Part shown: in pieces, positions 30,223 through 32,673 of the stretch | Position numbering within the stretch: position 1 is the first letter of the stretch | Layout: the number at the start of each line of letters is the position of its first letter | From: a virus | Direction: 5' to 3' (one strand) | Virus record (IMG/VR): IMGVR_UViG_3300021389_000087 | Span: 1 to 32,673 of that record | Length of the DNA: 32,673 bases | Made by a program: the position numbers and the translations under genes | Notes under the pieces: generated by a model | The model's database searches: none | What the model was told of the DNA's origin: nothing | What the model saw: only the letters and a program-made list of their open reading frames with translations

Positions 30223-31680
30223 TTAGTCTTGGAAGATAAAGAAGTTGTTTGCACCTAAAGTACAAACTGCTCTTTCACTCAAGAAGTTTACTTCCATCGC
30301 ATCTAAGTCAGATGTTTTTGCACCACCTGCTGAACCAGTGATCCAAGTTTTGTAACGTCTGTCTTCAGTTTCTGAAGCTCTGTATCGAACATGTAAGAAT
30401 GGTCTCTTAGCGTTCTTTCCAAGGATTTGGTCATAAACAGTTGTAGACCCTGCAGGTACTAACAATCCGTTAATGCTTCCAGTCCCATCAACTCCACCAC
30501 GCATTGTTGGGTCGTTTAGGTATTTCCAATCAGACTTGTAAAAGTCATAACCTCTACGGAATCCTGTGAATCCTAGGTTAAGTGCCATCTCTTCATCATT
30601 GTCAAAAAGACCATAAGAAGTTCCACCTGCTCCGTAAGAATTTTGAGCAGCTAACATATCATCGATGTCAAATCCAAAGTCTCTGTTTAAGAAAATTACA
30701 TTTTCTTCAATAGAACCTTGCTTATCTAAACGTGAAATGATCGCATCAAAATCTGCTAAAGCATTAGGGTTTCCACCTGCCCATACATTTCCTCTTTGTT
30801 GTACTACATAGAATACACCTTCAGACCCCTTGTTTCCAACTTGGTCAGATGTAGTTTGTGTTACAACACCAGAACCTGCTTCAGCAGGAACTGCTTCAAT
30901 CATTGCAGTTTCTAAATAGTCATCGTAACGTAAACGAGTTTCGTGCTCAGACTTCAAGTACCATAAGTAACCTGAAGCTCCGTTCTCAGTAGTAACCTCA
31001 ATCCATCCAATTTGAGCCATATCAGAACCTGATACTGCGTACTTATCTTTGATGATAATTGGAGAGTTCTCGAAAATGAAATCGTCAGATTCTAATGAAC
31101 CTTGCATTCCATTTGTTCCTTTCTTAAATTCAGAACCATAAATGAAAATACTTGCATCAGCATTTCCTAATCCTGAACCACCTGTGTAACCTGCAGCATC
31201 ATAGAATGCAACAGTGAATTGGTTGTTTGCAAGGTCAACTGCTATAACAATAGCTTTGAACTCACCTGAACCATCGTTGTTTACAACAACAACTGTCTGA
31301 CCAACTCTAATTGCAATCTGAACTGTTGCACCAGAACCTGGTTGAACAGTTGAGCCTGCAGGGTTAAGTACGTCATTCACTTGAAAAATTGCTTCTCCAC
31401 CTGCTACTACTGCAGCAGTACCACAATCAACATACTTGGTGTGAAGTCTTCCTTGCTCTGCCCATTTGATAAGGTCTGAGTTAGAAGGCATCTCTGCTCC
31501 TACCATTCTAATGAATGAGGAGATTGTTCGGTTACCATATCTTTCGAATTCTTTTTCGTAAGTGTCTGGTAAATACTGATTCAAAAAGTTGAAGTCAGTA
31601 ATATAATTTGAAGCCAAAGGCGTTTGATGCGAGCTAGGCTGCAAATCAAAACCTGGCGTAGCTTGGACTGATCCTGCCAT
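30223..31680 (-). CDS. Major capsid protein (HK97-fold, crAss-like type)
   Basis: A 485-aa protein placed after a scaffold-like gene and followed by a strong terminator. The N-terminal arm has T-D-F-N-F-L-N-Q-Y-L-P-D-T-Y-E-K-E-F-E-R-Y-G-N-R-T-I-S-S. A beta-rich insertion (about 95-190, with V-Q-I-A-I-R-V-G-Q-T-V-V-V-V) precedes the alpha/beta core (S-E-H-E-T-R-L-R-Y-D-D-Y-L-E-T-A-M). A later helix is A-D-F-D-A-I-I-S-R-L-D-K-Q, with V-I-F-L-N-R-D near. The C-terminus is R-A-V-C-T-L-G-A-N-N-F. Codons are visibly biased to AAC, TTC and GAC, unlike neighbours, as expected for the most highly made virion protein. Fold assignment is by recognition, not alignment. Confidence 0.82.
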   Translation of the reverse strand: MAGSVQATPGFDLQPSSHQTPLASNYITDFNFLNQYLPDTYEKEFERYGNRTISSFIRMVGAEMPSNSDLIKWAEQGRLHTKYVDCGTAAVVAGGEAIFQVNDVLNPAGSTVQPGSGATVQIAIRVGQTVVVVNNDGSGEFKAIVIAVDLANNQFTVAFYDAAGYTGGSGLGNADASIFIYGSEFKKGTNGMQGSLESDDFIFENSPIIIKDKYAVSGSDMAQIGWIEVTTENGASGYLWYLKSEHETRLRYDDYLETAMIEAVPAEAGSGVVTQTTSDQVGNKGSEGVFYVVQQRGNVWAGGNPNALADFDAIISRLDKQGSIEENVIFLNRDFGFDIDDMLAAQNSYGAGGTSYGLFDNDEEMALNLGFTGFRRGYDFYKSDWKYLNDPTMRGGVDGTGSINGLLVPAGSTTVYDQILGKNAKRPFLHVRYRASETEDRRYKTWITGSAGGAKTSDLDAMEVNFLSERAVCTLGANNFFIFQD

Positions 31681-31704
31681 AATTTTATTAGTTTTTTAAA
31701 TTAA

Positions 31705-32673
31705 TTATTTTTTTTTAATACTTCTAATTTTAAGTCCCTTACCACTATCTGTGCTTAGAGACTTAAACTGTGTTCCTCCTTTACTTGTTACTTCAGGTGT
31801 TCTACGTTCCGACATATTAATATTCTTTGTCTTACGCATTACATCCTCAGTGGCATTAGCCTTACCTTGCTCATAAAAGAACTTAGCAAACTTTTCAGGA
31901 TTCTGTGCAATTGCTACACTCCTATGAAAACCTTTAGAATCTTTTAAAAGACCACTATCATCTAAATACTTGGTTGCCCAACTACCTGGATTTAATGCAC
32001 TCTTTTTTAAATCTTCTAAACTACCTGGAGAATACGTTATGGTTTCTTCACCTATATTGAACTCAAAACCTTTGAACTCAGGCGTAAACACTTCTAACGT
32101 CTTAGAGTCATACAACTCTTTCTTTCTAGCAGTCTCTTCTTCATAAGACTTCGCATCTGCGATGTATTGCTTATAGCCTTCCATTTCTTTGTCAGAAACA
32201 TTTGAAGCTTGCGTTCCCCTTGACTCAAGTGGTTGCTTATACTTCTCTTGCATTCCTTTAAAGTAATCTTTTGCTTTAGCAATAGCTTTTTTCTTCTTTA
32301 ACTTAATTTTCTTTATGTCACCCTCATCATCTAAATCTTCATCAAAAGAATAATCATCCATTAAGGTTTCAATATCCTCTTCATCAAGACCATCTTCAGT
32401 AGCACGTAAATAATCTTTAAGTAAAGAATCAGGATTAGATTCATCAAAGTCTTTTTGTAACTCCACAAAATCTTTAATACCTCTACCTGTATCTTTTTTA
32501 TATTTAAAGTAAGCAGCGACATCTTCAGGTAATTCTTCCTGAGTTTCTCGCTGACTCATTAACTCATCAAATGAATTAATTTCTTTATTATATCTTTTTC
32601 CAATATATGAAAGAACGTCTTTCTCGTTTAATTCAGCTTTAGGCTCTTCAGCTTTAGGCTCTTCAGCTTTAGG
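31705..32673 (-). CDS. Scaffold-like acidic protein upstream of capsid (5' end outside window)
   Basis: The frame stays open to the right edge, giving at least 322 residues. The ATG at 32559 is internal, not the start. The visible N-terminal part is three P-K-A-E-E-type units, then L-N-E-K-D-V-L-S-Y-I-G-K-R-Y. The protein is highly charged, with an acidic middle (D-D-Y-S-F-D-E-D-L-D-D-E-G-D), Lys-rich helices, and a C-terminus ending basic (K-G-L-K-I-R-S-I-K-K-K). An acidic, coiled, low-complexity protein encoded 24 bases before the capsid gene fits an assembly scaffold. A minor capsid role is the alternative. Confidence 0.65.
   Translation of the reverse strand, partial: PKAEEPKAEEPKAELNEKDVLSYIGKRYNKEINSFDELMSQRETQEELPEDVAAYFKYKKDTGRGIKDFVELQKDFDESNPDSLLKDYLRATEDGLDEEDIETLMDDYSFDEDLDDEGDIKKIKLKKKKAIAKAKDYFKGMQEKYKQPLESRGTQASNVSDKEMEGYKQYIADAKSYEEETARKKELYDSKTLEVFTPEFKGFEFNIGEETITYSPGSLEDLKKSALNPGSWATKYLDDSGLLKDSKGFHRSVAIAQNPEKFAKFFYEQGKANATEDVMRKTKNINMSERRTPEVTSKGGTQFKSLSTDSGKGLKIRSIKKK
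32632..32673 (-). repeat. 15-bp tandem repeat coding P-K-A-E-E
   Basis: Nearly three perfect copies of CCTAAAGCTGAAGAG (- strand) run to the window edge; the last visible copy lacks its final codon. The units stay in frame with the scaffold-like gene, and the array probably continues beyond the window. Confidence 0.9.

Overview
The window looks like part of a tailed-phage genome (podovirus-type virion, Caudoviricetes) infecting a bacterium of the Bacteroidota, most likely a marine flavobacterium. The grounds are: a low-GC sequence; starts preceded by A/T-rich leaders without Shine-Dalgarno motifs; one or two TAnnTTTG-like promoter boxes; tightly packed genes on long single-strand runs; and virion proteins (P22 gp10-like tail protein, major capsid protein, T7-like internal virion proteins) of the kind seen in Cellulophaga-type and crAss-like phages. 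The genetic code appears standard. There is no rRNA, tRNA, integrase, IS or CRISPR. No terminase, portal or polymerase lies inside the window, so family placement is an inference.

Positions 1-3256 (+ strand) hold a replication/nucleic-acid module: the tail of an unknown gene, a 71-aa unknown, an SNF2/DEAH-type helicase, a 75-aa unknown, a possible PD-(D/E)XK-like protein, a VRR-NUC nuclease, an overlooked 50-aa ORF and two small helical proteins. A pair of hairpins with identical 8-nt loops lies just before the helicase. A hairpin terminator at 3339-3366 ends this module.

Positions 3365-32673 (- strand, read right to left) hold the virion module: scaffold-like protein (entering from beyond the right edge), major capsid protein, a capsid-adjacent 248-aa protein, two neck/connector-like proteins, a 1946-aa gp10-like tail protein ending in three Cys-rich modules, an overlooked 51-aa ORF, a Cys-rich 233-aa protein, a Delta-60 beta-propeller tail protein, a cupin, and then three proteins in the order of T7 gp14-gp15-gp16: an Ala-rich 328-aa protein, a 595-aa protein and a 4082-aa giant. 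A basic 49-aa protein closes the operon. Two strong hairpin terminators inside this operon, one after the capsid gene and one after the 248-aa gene, probably tune expression.

The most notable object is the 4082-aa protein, 37% of the window. It sits where T7 has gp16, yet carries a HEXXH metallopeptidase-like segment, a GNAT acetyltransferase-like domain, an ADP-ribosyltransferase-like domain and membrane-prone segments. Four copies of an R-E-(Q/S)-K motif cut its middle into domain-sized pieces. I read it as a polyvalent protein likely to be injected with the genome. The motif could mark processing sites or module-swap junctions.
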